A DNA stretch of 64,000 nt from Pannonibacter sp051860505 (GCF_051860505.1 NZ_JBHYDX010000004.1:124001-188000); one strand, 5' to 3'; positions 45,677 through 55,222 are shown, counted from the stretch's first letter. Notes: a model not told the origin generated them from the sequence alone. Numbers and translations: made by a program.

Positions 45677-45861
45677 GGGTTTGTGCGGCTCCGCAGAGGT
45701 ATGAAAATCTGTTCGCGCGGATAAAAGGCGGCGTACCGGTTTGAGTCAATGCTTGATGCGACTTGAGAAGCACTCAAGTGCGGCATGGGTGCCGGGCGTC
45801 TAGGGTGCAGCGCTGGCGAAGGCGGGAATCGGTCCCGTGTCCACGCCAGCCGGAGCCGGAC

Positions 45862-46773
45862 ATGCCCCTGTGGATCGTCGTTACCCTGTTTGCCGCCTTC
45901 TGCCAGAACCTGCGCTCCGCCTTGCAGAAACACCTGAAGGGACGGCTCGGCACGACGGGCGCGACCTTCGTGCGGTTCGGTTACGGTTTCCCTTTCGCGC
46001 TGGCCTATGTCGGCGTGCTGCATTGGGGCTTCGGCATGGCGCTGCCGGTGCCGGGGGCTGACTTTGCCGTGGCGGCGGTGCTGGGCGGTCTGGCGCAGAT
46101 CGGCGCGACCTTCCTCTTGGTGCATCTGTTTTCCTTCCGCAACTTCGCGGTCGGGACGGCCTACAGCAAGACCGAGCCGGTGCAGGCCGCGCTGTTCGGC
46201 GTCTTGATCCTGGGCGAGCATGTGGATCTCTCCGCCGCGATTGCCATAGCGGTCGGGGTGGCGGGCGTCATCCTCATTTCCATGGCGCGGGTGCCGATGA
46301 CAGCCAGGGCGATCCTGGCCTCGCTGACGGGCAAGCCGGCGCTGATCGGGCTTGCCAGCGCGGCGCTGTTCGGCGCATCGGCCGCCTTTTACCGCGCCGC
46401 CTCGCTGGCGCTGGACGGGCCGGGCTATCTGATGCAGGCCGCCTATGCGCTGGCGGTGGTGACGGCGTTCCAGTCGGTGGTGATGATCGTGTGGATGGCG
46501 CTGCGCGAACCGGATCAGCTGAAGGCGAGCTGTGTCCACTGGCGGCAGGCGGTGTGGGTCGGGCTGGTGGGCGTTGCCGGATCGGCGGGCTGGTTCACGG
46601 CCATGACCCTGCAGCAGGTGGCCTATGTGCGGGCGCTGGCGCAGGTGGAGCTGGTGTTCACGCTGGCCTTCTCGTGGTTTTTCTTCAAGGAAAGGGTCAA
46701 TGGCCGGGAGCTGGCCGGCTGCGTGCTGATTGTGGCCGCGATCCTTGGCCTGCTATGGGGCCGGATGGGCTGA
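45862..46773 (+). CDS. EamA/DMT-superfamily transporter
   Basis: A 303-residue membrane protein with about ten helices in two EamA halves; the first half ends near 'GVAGVILISMARV', and the second ends 'FFFKERVNGRELAGCVLIVA', a typical EamA end. Substrate unknown; DMT members export or import small metabolites. ATG follows CGGAGCCGGAC. The last 21 bases overlap the end of the LysR gene on the other strand. Confidence 0.87.
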   Translation: MPLWIVVTLFAAFCQNLRSALQKHLKGRLGTTGATFVRFGYGFPFALAYVGVLHWGFGMALPVPGADFAVAAVLGGLAQIGATFLLVHLFSFRNFAVGTAYSKTEPVQAALFGVLILGEHVDLSAAIAIAVGVAGVILISMARVPMTARAILASLTGKPALIGLASAALFGASAAFYRAASLALDGPGYLMQAAYALAVVTAFQSVVMIVWMALREPDQLKASCVHWRQAVWVGLVGVAGSAGWFTAMTLQQVAYVRALAQVELVFTLAFSWFFFKERVNGRELAGCVLIVAAILGLLWGRMG

Positions 46774-47658
46774 GGCCTGGCCGGTCGCGTCCTGTGAGGC
46801 GGCGGCAAAGAGCCAGTCGCGGAAGCCGGAGACCGGGCGGCTGAGCGGTCGGCCGGGCGAGCGGACGAACCAGTAACCGGTGTCGAGCTGCATCACCGGC
46901 CAGTCCGGCATGACCAGATGCCCGGCGGCCAGTTCCTGCGCCACGAAGCGGCGGTCGATGGCGATGGCGCCCATGCCGGCGACGGCGGCCTGGATGGCCA
47001 GATCGCGGCTTTCCAGCACCATGCCGGACCCGGCGTCCGCGTGTTTCAGCCCGGCGTGGGCGAGCCACTTCGGCCAGTCATCGCGGCGTGAGGCGCTGTG
47101 CAGCAGGCGAAGGCCGGAAAGACCGGGCTGGGCGGTGTTCATCTCGGGCGTCAAGAGGCGCGGCGCCATGGCGACGGCGAGATGCTCGCGCCACAGCAGC
47201 GTGCTCTCGATGCCGGGCCAGTCGCCGGTGCCGAGGCGGATTGCGCAATCGTAGTTCTCGCGGTCGAGATCGATCACGCGGGTGGTGGCCGACAGCAGCA
47301 GTTCCACATCCGGCTGCACCGCCTGGAAATCCGGCAGGCGCGGGATCAGCCAGCGGGTGGCGAAGGTGGAGACCGTGGAGATGCGCAGCTCGGTCCGGCT
47401 GCGGCGGCGGAAACTGTCGACGGCAGTCTCGATGCGCTCGAAGGCATCGCCAAGGCCAAGGGCGAGGCGCTTGCCTTCCTCGGTCAGGGTCAGGCCACGG
47501 CCATCGCGTAGCACCAGCGTCGCGCCGAGTTCGCTCTCCAGCTTGCGCAGGAGATGCGACAGGGCCGAGGGCGAGACGCCAAGATCATCCGCTGCCTGCG
47601 CGGCCCGGCCATGGCGGGCGAGGAGCGCAAAGGCATGAAGGGCGCGCAGGGAGACCAT
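46753..47658 (-). CDS. LysR-family transcriptional regulator, GcvA-like
   Basis: A 301-residue regulator: N-terminal winged helix ('SLRALHAFALLARHGRAAQA', 'GVSPSALSHLLRKLESELG') and a periplasmic-binding-protein-fold effector domain ('LRISTVSTFATRWLIPRLPDF', 'YDCAIRLGTGDWPG'), the pattern of the GcvA group. It converges with the EamA transporter gene, so control of that gene is not obvious. Effector unknown. Confidence 0.9.
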   Translation of the reverse strand: MVSLRALHAFALLARHGRAAQAADDLGVSPSALSHLLRKLESELGATLVLRDGRGLTLTEEGKRLALGLGDAFERIETAVDSFRRRSRTELRISTVSTFATRWLIPRLPDFQAVQPDVELLLSATTRVIDLDRENYDCAIRLGTGDWPGIESTLLWREHLAVAMAPRLLTPEMNTAQPGLSGLRLLHSASRRDDWPKWLAHAGLKHADAGSGMVLESRDLAIQAAVAGMGAIAIDRRFVAQELAAGHLVMPDWPVMQLDTGYWFVRSPGRPLSRPVSGFRDWLFAAASQDATGQASAHPAP

Positions 47659-47742
47659 GGTGGCTTTCGGCTGTGGTGACTTGATGTTTTCTCAATACAG
47701 CCAAGGACGGCGTTGCGTCTATGGGTGGCGTTTGGGCCGCGC

Positions 47743-48489
47743 TCAGCCGGTTTTCAGGGCCCCCAGCACCGCGTGCAGGAAGCCGCCGAGGTCGTCGGTG
47801 GCAAAGTCGACATGCGGGGCGTCCTGACCTTCCATCTCCCAGGCCTCGCGGAACACCTCGCGCGTGCCCTGCGGCACGATCAGCACGGTGCGCATGCCGA
47901 GCTTGTGCGGCACGAGCAGGTTGCGGGTGAGGTCCTCGAACATGGCCGCGCGCGCCGGGGCGACGCCGGTCTTCTTCAGGAACAGCTCGTAGGTCTCGCG
48001 GTTCGGCTTCGGCATCAGGCCGGCGGCGACGATGTCGAAGATGTCCTCGAAATGGTCTGTGATGCCGAGGGCTGCGGCTGTGCGTTCGGCGTGGGGACGG
48101 TCGCCGTTGGTGAAGATGAACTTGCGGCCCGGCAGGGCAGCAATCGCCTCGCCCAGCTTCGGGTCCGGCTGCACCGGCGAATAGTCGATGTCATGGACAT
48201 AGGCGAGGAAGTCGTCGGGCTCGATCTGGTGTTCCAGCATCAGCCCGCGCAGCGTCGTGCCGTAGTCGCGGTAATATTCCTTCTGGCGGATCCGCGCGGT
48301 GACCTCGTCCATCGACAGGAGCTTGGCAATATACTCCGAGATGCGCTTGTCGATCTGGGCGAACAGATTGACATGCGCCGGGTAGAGCGTGTTGTCGAGG
48401 TCGAACACCCAGGCCTCCACGCCGGTGAAGGCGCGAAGGTCGTAGGTGTGGGCGTGGCCGCCCTCGCCGGATCCGGTGGGGCCGCTCAC
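47743..48489 (-). CDS. HAD pyrimidine 5'-nucleotidase
   Basis: A 248-residue HAD hydrolase of the Sdt1/Phm8 type. Motif I is 'WVFDLDNTLYPAHVNLF', motif II is 'FIFTNGD', then 'PKPNRETYELFLKKTG' (motif III Lys) and 'AAMFEDLTRNLL' (motif IV). It dephosphorylates UMP/CMP-like nucleotides. GTG 48489 overlaps the argB stop, an arrangement conserved in Rhizobiales. Confidence 0.9.
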   Translation of the reverse strand: MSGPTGSGEGGHAHTYDLRAFTGVEAWVFDLDNTLYPAHVNLFAQIDKRISEYIAKLLSMDEVTARIRQKEYYRDYGTTLRGLMLEHQIEPDDFLAYVHDIDYSPVQPDPKLGEAIAALPGRKFIFTNGDRPHAERTAAALGITDHFEDIFDIVAAGLMPKPNRETYELFLKKTGVAPARAAMFEDLTRNLLVPHKLGMRTVLIVPQGTREVFREAWEMEGQDAPHVDFATDDLGGFLHAVLGALKTG

Positions 48490-49385
48490 TTGCAGAGCAG
48501 GGTGCCGACGCCGCGGTCGGTGAAGAGTTCGAGGAGGACGGCGTGCGGAACCTTGCCGTCCAGGATGACGACGCCTTCCACGCCCCGGTCGAGCGCCTCG
48601 ATGCAGGTCTCGACCTTCGGGATCATGCCGCCGGAGATGGTGCCATCGGCGATGAGCTCGTGGGCGCGGGCAACGGTGAGCTGCTTGATCAGCTTGCCGT
48701 CCTTGTCGAGAACGCCGGGAACGTCGGTGAGGAACAGGAGGCGTGAGGCATTCAGCGCGCCGGCGATGGCACCGGCGAAAGTGTCGGCGTTGATGTTATA
48801 GGTCTCGCCATCCTCGCCGGGGGCGACAGGGGCCACGACCGGGATCAGGTCTTCCTTCAACATCAGCTCGAGCATGGTCGGATTGACGACAGCCGGCTCA
48901 CCGACGAAGCCGAGATCGACGATCTGCTCGATGTGGGAATTGGGGTCGATCATGGTCCGCGTCAGCTTGCGCGCCTTGACGAGGTTGCCGTCCTTGCCAC
49001 TGAGGCCGACCGCACGGCCGCCTTCGGCGTTGATCGACTGGACGATTTCCTTGTTGATCGAGCCGGCCAGGACCATCTCGACGATCTCGACGGTGGCCTT
49101 GTCGGTGACGCGCAACCCGCCCTTGAACTCGGAGACGATGCCAAGACGGGTCAGCATGGAACCGATCTGCGGGCCGCCGCCATGCACGACGACCGGATGC
49201 ACGCCCGACTGGCGCAGAAGGGTAATGTCACGGGCGAAGGCGCGGCCAAGTTCGGCGTCACCCATGGCATGGCCGCCGTACTTCACCACGACGCGCTTCT
49301 TGTCGTAGCGCTGCATGTAGGGCAGGGCCTGGGCAATGATATGCGCGTTGCTGAGGAAGTCCTGACTGGTCGTTGGGCTGGTCAT
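48486..49385 (-). CDS. argB: Acetylglutamate kinase
   Basis: A 299-residue amino acid kinase that phosphorylates N-acetylglutamate in arginine synthesis. Visible features are 'VVKYGGHAM', 'VVVHGGGPQIGSML' (phosphate binding), 'YNINADTFAGAIAGAL' and 'ISGGMIPKVETC'. The N-terminal extension with 'ALPYMQRYDKKR' is the type seen in arginine-inhibited enzymes. It is co-transcribed with the nucleotidase; 123 bases separate it from the GGDEF gene. Confidence 0.95.
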   Translation of the reverse strand: MTSPTTSQDFLSNAHIIAQALPYMQRYDKKRVVVKYGGHAMGDAELGRAFARDITLLRQSGVHPVVVHGGGPQIGSMLTRLGIVSEFKGGLRVTDKATVEIVEMVLAGSINKEIVQSINAEGGRAVGLSGKDGNLVKARKLTRTMIDPNSHIEQIVDLGFVGEPAVVNPTMLELMLKEDLIPVVAPVAPGEDGETYNINADTFAGAIAGALNASRLLFLTDVPGVLDKDGKLIKQLTVARAHELIADGTISGGMIPKVETCIEALDRGVEGVVILDGKVPHAVLLELFTDRGVGTLLCK

Positions 49386-49508
49386 GGGCGGTGGCGCTCG
49401 CTGCTGCGGTGGCGGGGCCGGCGCGGCACTGCCGCCCGGACGGCCTTTCGGGCCGGTCAGCGTCTATAGCCGGTTTGGCGGGGCTACTCAACGCGCTTTG
49501 GCGGGGTC

Positions 49509-51731
49509 TCAGCCGGCGAAGGCCTGGACGCCGGGCTGGCAACGCTCCTCGGATCGCGCGATCTGACGCAGGAAAGCTGCCTGCGATTTCAGCGGGGCCG
49601 AGGCAACGAGGAGAAACTCGTCACAGCCGGCAAGAGCGAGGCTGCGCTCCTCGGCGCGAGTGGTCACGCCTTCCGCGGTCACGGACAATCCGAGATCAAG
49701 GGCAAGGCGAGCCAGGGCCTGGGCGAGACGGAATGGCCTGTCCACCCCGGTTTCCATGGCCGATGTGAGGTTCAGGCCCACCCGGTCAATGCCTGCAGCA
49801 ATCAACTGGGCAGGGGTCGTCGTTCCGCCGCCATAACCCGTCAGGCCAAGGTGAATTCCATCCCCCTTCAAGGTGGCAAGACTTGCGAACATGTCCGGTG
49901 TCAGGCCGGCAAGCATGCTGGCACTGAGGTCCAGCTGCAGGGCGCTCGGGGCAAGGCCTGAGCGGGCCAGGAGCGACCTGACACGGATGGCAAGACCCGG
50001 ATCGGCGAGCTGCGCCGGAGCAAGACCGACGCGCAGGCGCAGGCGATGGGAGGCGAGGCTGTGCCACGCCCGTGCAAGGTCGATGGCATGTTCGAGCAGC
50101 CAGTTGGCTGCATCCAGCGCTTCTACCGACGAGCCAAGCTCCTCGTGCAGGTGATCCAGGACGCGGCTGCTGCCATCGGCGCGGTTCCAGACAGGAACGG
50201 CCTGGGCGCCGATCAGGCTGTTGTCCGTCAGGCTGCGGATCTCCCGCAGGCCGATTTCCAGTGCGCCATCCTTGCGGGCCCGCAGAACACCGCGACGCAA
50301 CCGGTCGAGATTGTCGATGCGCTCGCGCATGGGGGGCTGGAACACCTTGTAGCGTCCGCGACCCTCTGCCTTTGCCGCATAAAGGGCAAGGTCAGCGTTG
50401 CCAAGCAACTGATCCGGGGTGCCGCCATCGCGCGGCAGCAGCGCAACCCCGATGCTGACGCCGCAGGCGACGCTGCGACCATCGAAATGGACCGGATCCG
50501 ACAGCGCCCGGACGAGCCCCGTGGCGCAGTCCTCAATGGCAACATCGCGGCGCAAGGCAGGGTCGAGGATGGCAAATTCATCGCCGCCAAGCCGGGCAAT
50601 GGTGGCCTCGTCAGAGACGCAAGCGCGCAGGCGGCCAGCGATGACCTTGAGCAGATCATCCCCGGCTGCATGGCCGTATGTGTCGTTGATGAGCTTGAAA
50701 TTGTCGAGATCCAGAAGCAGCAGAGTTGCCGGTTCGCCGGTCTCCTGCCAGTCCGCATAGGCGGCGTCAATGGCGGCGTGGAAGCCGATGCGGTTGGCCA
50801 GTCCGGTGAGGGAATCATGCCGGGCGAGATATTCCATCTGCCGTCGGCTCTCCTCCTCGATGGTGACATCGCGGCAGATGCCGCGATAGCCGATGAACGT
50901 GCCGTCCCGCCCGAAGCGTGCCCTTGCCGTGATGCTGATGCTGTGGGTCTGACCGCGATACACCGTCTGATAGCGCCGGTCGCGCAAAGGTTGGGCGGGG
51001 TCGTGGTTCTCGAGAAGGGCGAGGAGCTCGGGACTTGCCTCGTACTCAACCTCTTCGGATCCGCCGTCCAAGCGGCATGTCCGGGCGGGTGTGTCGACCT
51101 GCGTCGGCAAGAAGGTGACCCCGTGGACCGGGTCGTGTTCCCAGACCCAGTCCGATGCAATATCGAGATAGTCCCGCAGCCATGTCGTATGGTTTCGAGT
51201 GATCAGGACACGCGATGCGATGAGGCCAAGATGGGACAACATGGCACGCGTAGCATCGTCCAGCCCGCCTGGCCGGGCAGCGTAGTCCTGGACACAGAGC
51301 GATGCGATGATCGTGCCGTTGACGTCGCGAAGTGGAAAGCCGGCGTAATAGTGAAGGCCAGTCCTCACGCTGGGATGACTGGCAAGATGAGGTTCATGGC
51401 GCAGGTCTTGATACTCGACGGCCTTGCCCTGGCGGACGACATCGCTGCACAGGGTTTCGTCGGTATTGAGGACGAAAGTTCCGCCATTGCCGGCGTTGAT
51501 GACGATCGTCTGCGGTCCCTCGAGAATGGCAACGAAGCCGCGGGCGCATCCTGCAATTCCCCTGGCCAGTTCGGCCAGCGCCTTCAGGTCCAGCTCATCC
51601 GGATCCTCCAGCACCTGGACCATCATGTTAGCCCGCTCTCCGGAGGTCATCCGAGGGACGCTGCAACCGGCAGGTACACTGCAGGGGCGGGCCGTCGATT
51701 CATTCTCATCCGGAGCGGAAAACCGTGTCAC
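49509..51731 (-). CDS. GAF-PAS-GGDEF protein with degenerate EAL domain
   Basis: A 740-residue cytoplasmic signalling protein. It has a GAF domain (about 40-180), a PAS domain (about 185-290), a GGDEF domain with 'RLGGDEFAIL' (GGDEF at 382-386) and metal Asp in 'LLLDLDNFKLINDTYGH', and a C-terminal EAL-like domain (about 480-735). The cyclase site is complete, but the I-site position reads SDEA instead of RxxD. In the EAL part the signature Glu is lost ('LIGAQAVPVWNRADG'), and the loop-6 motif reads 'LTGYGGGTTT'. So it should make cyclic di-GMP but not degrade it. GTG 51731 is a tentative start; ATG 51650 and ATG 51626 are alternatives. Confidence 0.88.
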   Translation of the reverse strand: MTRFSAPDENESTARPCSVPAGCSVPRMTSGERANMMVQVLEDPDELDLKALAELARGIAGCARGFVAILEGPQTIVINAGNGGTFVLNTDETLCSDVVRQGKAVEYQDLRHEPHLASHPSVRTGLHYYAGFPLRDVNGTIIASLCVQDYAARPGGLDDATRAMLSHLGLIASRVLITRNHTTWLRDYLDIASDWVWEHDPVHGVTFLPTQVDTPARTCRLDGGSEEVEYEASPELLALLENHDPAQPLRDRRYQTVYRGQTHSISITARARFGRDGTFIGYRGICRDVTIEEESRRQMEYLARHDSLTGLANRIGFHAAIDAAYADWQETGEPATLLLLDLDNFKLINDTYGHAAGDDLLKVIAGRLRACVSDEATIARLGGDEFAILDPALRRDVAIEDCATGLVRALSDPVHFDGRSVACGVSIGVALLPRDGGTPDQLLGNADLALYAAKAEGRGRYKVFQPPMRERIDNLDRLRRGVLRARKDGALEIGLREIRSLTDNSLIGAQAVPVWNRADGSSRVLDHLHEELGSSVEALDAANWLLEHAIDLARAWHSLASHRLRLRVGLAPAQLADPGLAIRVRSLLARSGLAPSALQLDLSASMLAGLTPDMFASLATLKGDGIHLGLTGYGGGTTTPAQLIAAGIDRVGLNLTSAMETGVDRPFRLAQALARLALDLGLSVTAEGVTTRAEERSLALAGCDEFLLVASAPLKSQAAFLRQIARSEERCQPGVQAFAG

Positions 51732-51869
51732 GTCGCCTGGACCATTGTTGGTTCTGTCAGGCTCACTCTGGCGCGATGCTCGTTAAAGTTACGTGTATGC
51801 CGTTAGGTAAAAGTGCCAAGATCCGCCAGAATGCCGCAGGGTCTCTAATTAAAAGTACGGATAGAGGGC

Positions 51870-52517
51870 TTAACGTTCGAGCAGATTTGCAATTTCCGCG
51901 CGCAGCGTGTCCAGTCCGTGACCCTTTTCCGAAGAGGTGGTGACGATTGTCGGAAAGGCTGCAGGGCGCTTGCGCAGGATGTCTGCGGTCGCATCAAGCA
52001 GGGCCGACAGCTGGGTCGGCTTGATCTTGTCCGTCTTGGTCAGCACGACCTGGTAGACGACGGCCGCCTTGTCCAGCAACTGCATCGTGTCGAGGTCGTT
52101 CTGCTTGATGCCGTGGCGGCTGTCGATCAGCAGGAACACGCGGCGCAGGTTCGGCCGGCCGCGCAGGTAGGAGAACACCAGGGCCGTCCAGGCGTCGACC
52201 ATGGATTTCGGCGCTTCGGCGTAGCCATAGCCAGGCATGTCGACGAGGGTCATGCCTGTTTCAGGCGCGGCGAAGAAGTTCAGCATCTGGGTGCGGCCGG
52301 GCGTATTCGACGTGCGGGCCAGATCCTTGCGCCCGGTGAGGGCGTTGATCAGGCTCGACTTGCCCACGTTCGAGCGCCCTGCGAAGGTGATCTCGACGCC
52401 GACCGAAGCGGGGAGCTGGCGCATGTCCGCGACGCTGGTGACAAAGGTCCAGGGCTTGGCGAACAGAAGACGGCCGGCTTCGAGCTGATCTTCGGTGAAT
52501 TCGGGTGTGTGGGTCAT
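51870..52517 (-). CDS. engB: Ribosome biogenesis GTPase YihA/EngB
   Basis: A 215-residue TRAFAC GTPase needed for 50S subunit maturation. G1 'AGRSNVGKSSLINALTG', G2 Thr in 'SNTPGRTQ', G3 'LVDMPGYGYAEA' and G4 'LTKTDKIK' are all present. It usually follows yidC in this lineage, as here, apart from an intervening acetyltransferase gene. Confidence 0.95.
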   Translation of the reverse strand: MTHTPEFTEDQLEAGRLLFAKPWTFVTSVADMRQLPASVGVEITFAGRSNVGKSSLINALTGRKDLARTSNTPGRTQMLNFFAAPETGMTLVDMPGYGYAEAPKSMVDAWTALVFSYLRGRPNLRRVFLLIDSRHGIKQNDLDTMQLLDKAAVVYQVVLTKTDKIKPTQLSALLDATADILRKRPAAFPTIVTTSSEKGHGLDTLRAEIANLLER

Positions 52518-52558
52518 GTTCTGTTCAAATCCTAGCGCATGGCGGGCGTTGCCCCAGG

Positions 52559-53224
52559 TTACGCAGTGTGGTTGGGCGCCGCGTGTGGCGCAAGTCGAGC
52601 CAGGGCAGCCACATCGCCCGACCGCAAGATCGGCAAGGCCGCAGTAATACGTTCAATCGGCCAATCCCACCATGCAATTTCAAGCAGTTTGCTGCGTGTT
52701 GCTGCGTCATGCCGGTAGCCGATGACCCGGGCGGGGTTCCCAACCACGATGGCATAGGCGGGAACATCTGACCCGACGACGGCGCGGGCGCCAATGACGG
52801 CGCCATGTCCGATTGTCACGCCGGGCAAGATTGTCGCTTCCCTGCCGATCCAGACGTCATGGCCGACGGTCGTGTCGCCTCGACTGCCGGTTGCGTGGTC
52901 GGCAAAGTCAAATCCCTGTTCCCAGCCGGCGCCGAAGATCTCGAACGGGAACGTCGAAAGCCTGCCCATTTCGTGGTTCGCACCGTTCATGATGAACTGT
53001 ACCCGGCTTGCAATCGCACAGAAACGTCCGATGACAAGCCGATCGCCCATGAAGTCGAAATGGTAGAGGACGCAGGTTTCCTCGAAGCGCTCCGGCTCCA
53101 CGGCGTCGTGGTAGTAGGAGAATTCGCCGACCTCTATCGATGGCCGGGTGACAACCGCCTTGAGGAAAACGATTTCCTTCGATCCCTCGAATGGAAAGCG
53201 GGTGTCTGGATTGGGTCCGTGCAT
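52559..53224 (-). CDS. CatB/Vat-like xenobiotic O-acetyltransferase
   Basis: A 221-residue hexapeptide-repeat acetyltransferase. It has 'GEFSYYHDA', 'LVIGRFCAIASRVQFIMNGA', the catalytic-His segment 'MNGANHEMGRLSTFPFEIFG', and 'TTVGHDVWIGREATILPGV', the pattern of the XAT class that includes type B chloramphenicol and streptogramin A acetyltransferases. Chromosomal members often have unknown substrates. AGGAGG lies six bases before ATG. It sits between yidC and engB. Confidence 0.85.
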   Translation of the reverse strand: MHGPNPDTRFPFEGSKEIVFLKAVVTRPSIEVGEFSYYHDAVEPERFEETCVLYHFDFMGDRLVIGRFCAIASRVQFIMNGANHEMGRLSTFPFEIFGAGWEQGFDFADHATGSRGDTTVGHDVWIGREATILPGVTIGHGAVIGARAVVGSDVPAYAIVVGNPARVIGYRHDAATRSKLLEIAWWDWPIERITAALPILRSGDVAALARLAPHAAPNHTA

Positions 53225-53352
53225 GTCTTGCCTCCTGAGTTCACATTCGGCCTCGCTGACAGGCAGGCGACTTCCGTCGCGGCGCCAGAATCTGCCAGGC
53301 CCGTTTGCAAGGGCTCAGTTGGTCATGACACGCTCCATTCGCGAAACACGCT

Positions 53353-53399
53353 ATCGGTCCGGAAGCGACCACATGCAATGTAGGCACGCCCGGACCGAT
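53353..53399. repeat. Inverted repeat after yidC
   Basis: Perfect ten-base arms ATCGGTCCGG and CCGGACCGAT around a 27-base centre, starting 15 bases after the yidC stop on the - strand. No T-run follows, so any role as a Rho-independent terminator is uncertain. The rest of the 189-base gap shows nothing. Confidence 0.65.
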
Positions 53400-53413
53400 G
53401 CAGTGAGGAAAGA

Positions 53414-55213
53414 TCAGCCCTTGGTGTCTTCCGCCGGCTTCTTCTTCTTGAAGGTTTCTTTCAGATTGTCCCAGAGTTCCACTTTCACACCCTGGCGCCG
53501 CATGATGACATACTGCTGGGCGATCGAGAGGCTGTTGTTCCAGGCCCAGTAGATCACCAGACCGGCCGGGAACGAGGCCAGCATGAAGGTGAACAGGACG
53601 GGCATCCAGGTGAAGATGATCTGCTGGGCCGGATCGGTCGGCGCCGGGTTCATCTTCATCTGCACGAACATGGTGACGCCCATGATCAGCGGCCAGATGC
53701 CAAGCATCAGGAAGGTCGGCGGATCCCATGGGATCAGGCCGAACAGGTTGAACAGCGTCGTCGGGTCCGGTGCCGACAGGTCATGGATCCAGCCAAAGAA
53801 CGGCGCATGGCGCATTTCGATGGTGACGAACAGCACCTTGTAGAGCGCGAAGAACACCGGGATCTGGATCAGCACGGGAAGGCAGCCGGCGAGCGGATTG
53901 ATCTTCTCGGACTTGTACAGCTCCATCAAGGCCTGCTGCTGCTTGGCCTTGTCGTCCTTGTATTTCTCGCGAATGTCCAGCATCTGCGGCTGCACGAGCT
54001 TCATCTTGCTCATGGAGACGTAAGACTTGTTGGCAAGCGGGTAGAAGACCAGCTTGACGAGGACGGTTACCAGCAGGATGGCGACGCCGAAGTTGCCGAC
54101 CAGATGGAACAGCCAGTCGATGACGAAGAACATCGGCTTGGTCAGGAAGTAGAACCAGCCCCAGTCGATCAGCAGCTCGAAGCCTTCGATCTTCAGCGTG
54201 TCCTCGTAGGCGTCGATCAGCTTGGTTTCCTTGGCGCCTGCAAACAGGTAGGACACCGCTTCGCCCTTGGCACCCGGCTGAACTGCGACAGCATCGCCAA
54301 GGAAGTCGGCCTGGTAGATGTCGGTCAGGGAATTGTAGCTGAAGGTCGGCTCGAAGCTGGTGCCGGCAACCGGTGCAAGGCTCGTTGCCCAGTACTTGTC
54401 GGTGATACCCAGCCAGCCCTTGTCGGATTTGCCGGGCTTGATCTGCTTTTCTTCCTGAACCTCGTCGTAGTCGACTTCGGTGAGGCCCTCTTCGCCGACA
54501 AAGCCGATCAGGCCTTCATGCAGGATGTAGAAGTTCTCGGTCTTCGGCGTGCCGCGGCGGGCGATCAGGCCGTAGTGGTACAGCGACACGGGCGCCGCAG
54601 TGCTGTTTGAAACGCCCTGTGTCACCGTGAACATGTAGTTCTCGTCGATGGCGAAAGTCCGCGTGAACACGAGGCCGGCGCCATTGTCCCAGGTCAGGGT
54701 GACCGGCGAGGACGGGCTGAGTGCGGTGCTGCTGGCGGTCCACGCGGTGTCCGGACCCGGCAGGGCGACTGTCACACCGGCATCGGCGACCCAGCCGTAG
54801 TCGGCGTAATAGGCCTGCTGCGTGCCCTTCGGCGAGAACAGCACGATGGTCGGGCTCGTCGGGTCGACCGTCTCGCGATAGTCCTTCAGACGGATGTCGT
54901 CGACGCGGCCGCCGGTCAGATTGATCGAGCCGGAAACGCGCGGGGTATCGATCGCAACGCGGGTCGACTGGGCGAGGGCGGCTTCGCGCGTCACTGCAAC
55001 CGGCTGGCCGTCTGCGGCACCCGGAATGCTGGCCGATCCGGTCGTGCCGGCGGGCATCGGAGCCTGCGGATTGGCAGCCTGGCGCGCGGCTTCCTGCTGC
55101 GCCTGCTCGGCCCGCTGCTGCTCCATCTGCGGCGCGACAATGAAGTACTGCCAGCCAACCAGGATGACCAGCGACAGAGCGATGGCGATGAACGTATTGC
55201 GATTGTCAGCCAT
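53414..55213 (-). CDS. yidC: Membrane protein insertase YidC
   Basis: A 599-residue Oxa1-family insertase. It has an N-terminal helix ('FIAIALSLVILVGWQYFIV'), an Ala/Gln/Pro-rich linker, a large periplasmic domain (about 80-350), then five conserved helices, with the positively charged groove segment 'KLVFYPLANKSYVSMSKMK' and 'GCLPVLIQIPVFFALYKVL'. It ends in a basic Lys-rich tail. It follows rnpA after nine bases. Confidence 0.96.
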   Translation of the reverse strand: MADNRNTFIAIALSLVILVGWQYFIVAPQMEQQRAEQAQQEAARQAANPQAPMPAGTTGSASIPGAADGQPVAVTREAALAQSTRVAIDTPRVSGSINLTGGRVDDIRLKDYRETVDPTSPTIVLFSPKGTQQAYYADYGWVADAGVTVALPGPDTAWTASSTALSPSSPVTLTWDNGAGLVFTRTFAIDENYMFTVTQGVSNSTAAPVSLYHYGLIARRGTPKTENFYILHEGLIGFVGEEGLTEVDYDEVQEEKQIKPGKSDKGWLGITDKYWATSLAPVAGTSFEPTFSYNSLTDIYQADFLGDAVAVQPGAKGEAVSYLFAGAKETKLIDAYEDTLKIEGFELLIDWGWFYFLTKPMFFVIDWLFHLVGNFGVAILLVTVLVKLVFYPLANKSYVSMSKMKLVQPQMLDIREKYKDDKAKQQQALMELYKSEKINPLAGCLPVLIQIPVFFALYKVLFVTIEMRHAPFFGWIHDLSAPDPTTLFNLFGLIPWDPPTFLMLGIWPLIMGVTMFVQMKMNPAPTDPAQQIIFTWMPVLFTFMLASFPAGLVIYWAWNNSLSIAQQYVIMRRQGVKVELWDNLKETFKKKKPAEDTKG

Positions 55214-55222
55214 GAGCTGCCG

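Noticed and set aside
50046..51806. 586-codon + frame opposite the GGDEF gene
   Set aside because: Antisense to a multi-domain protein with clear motifs.
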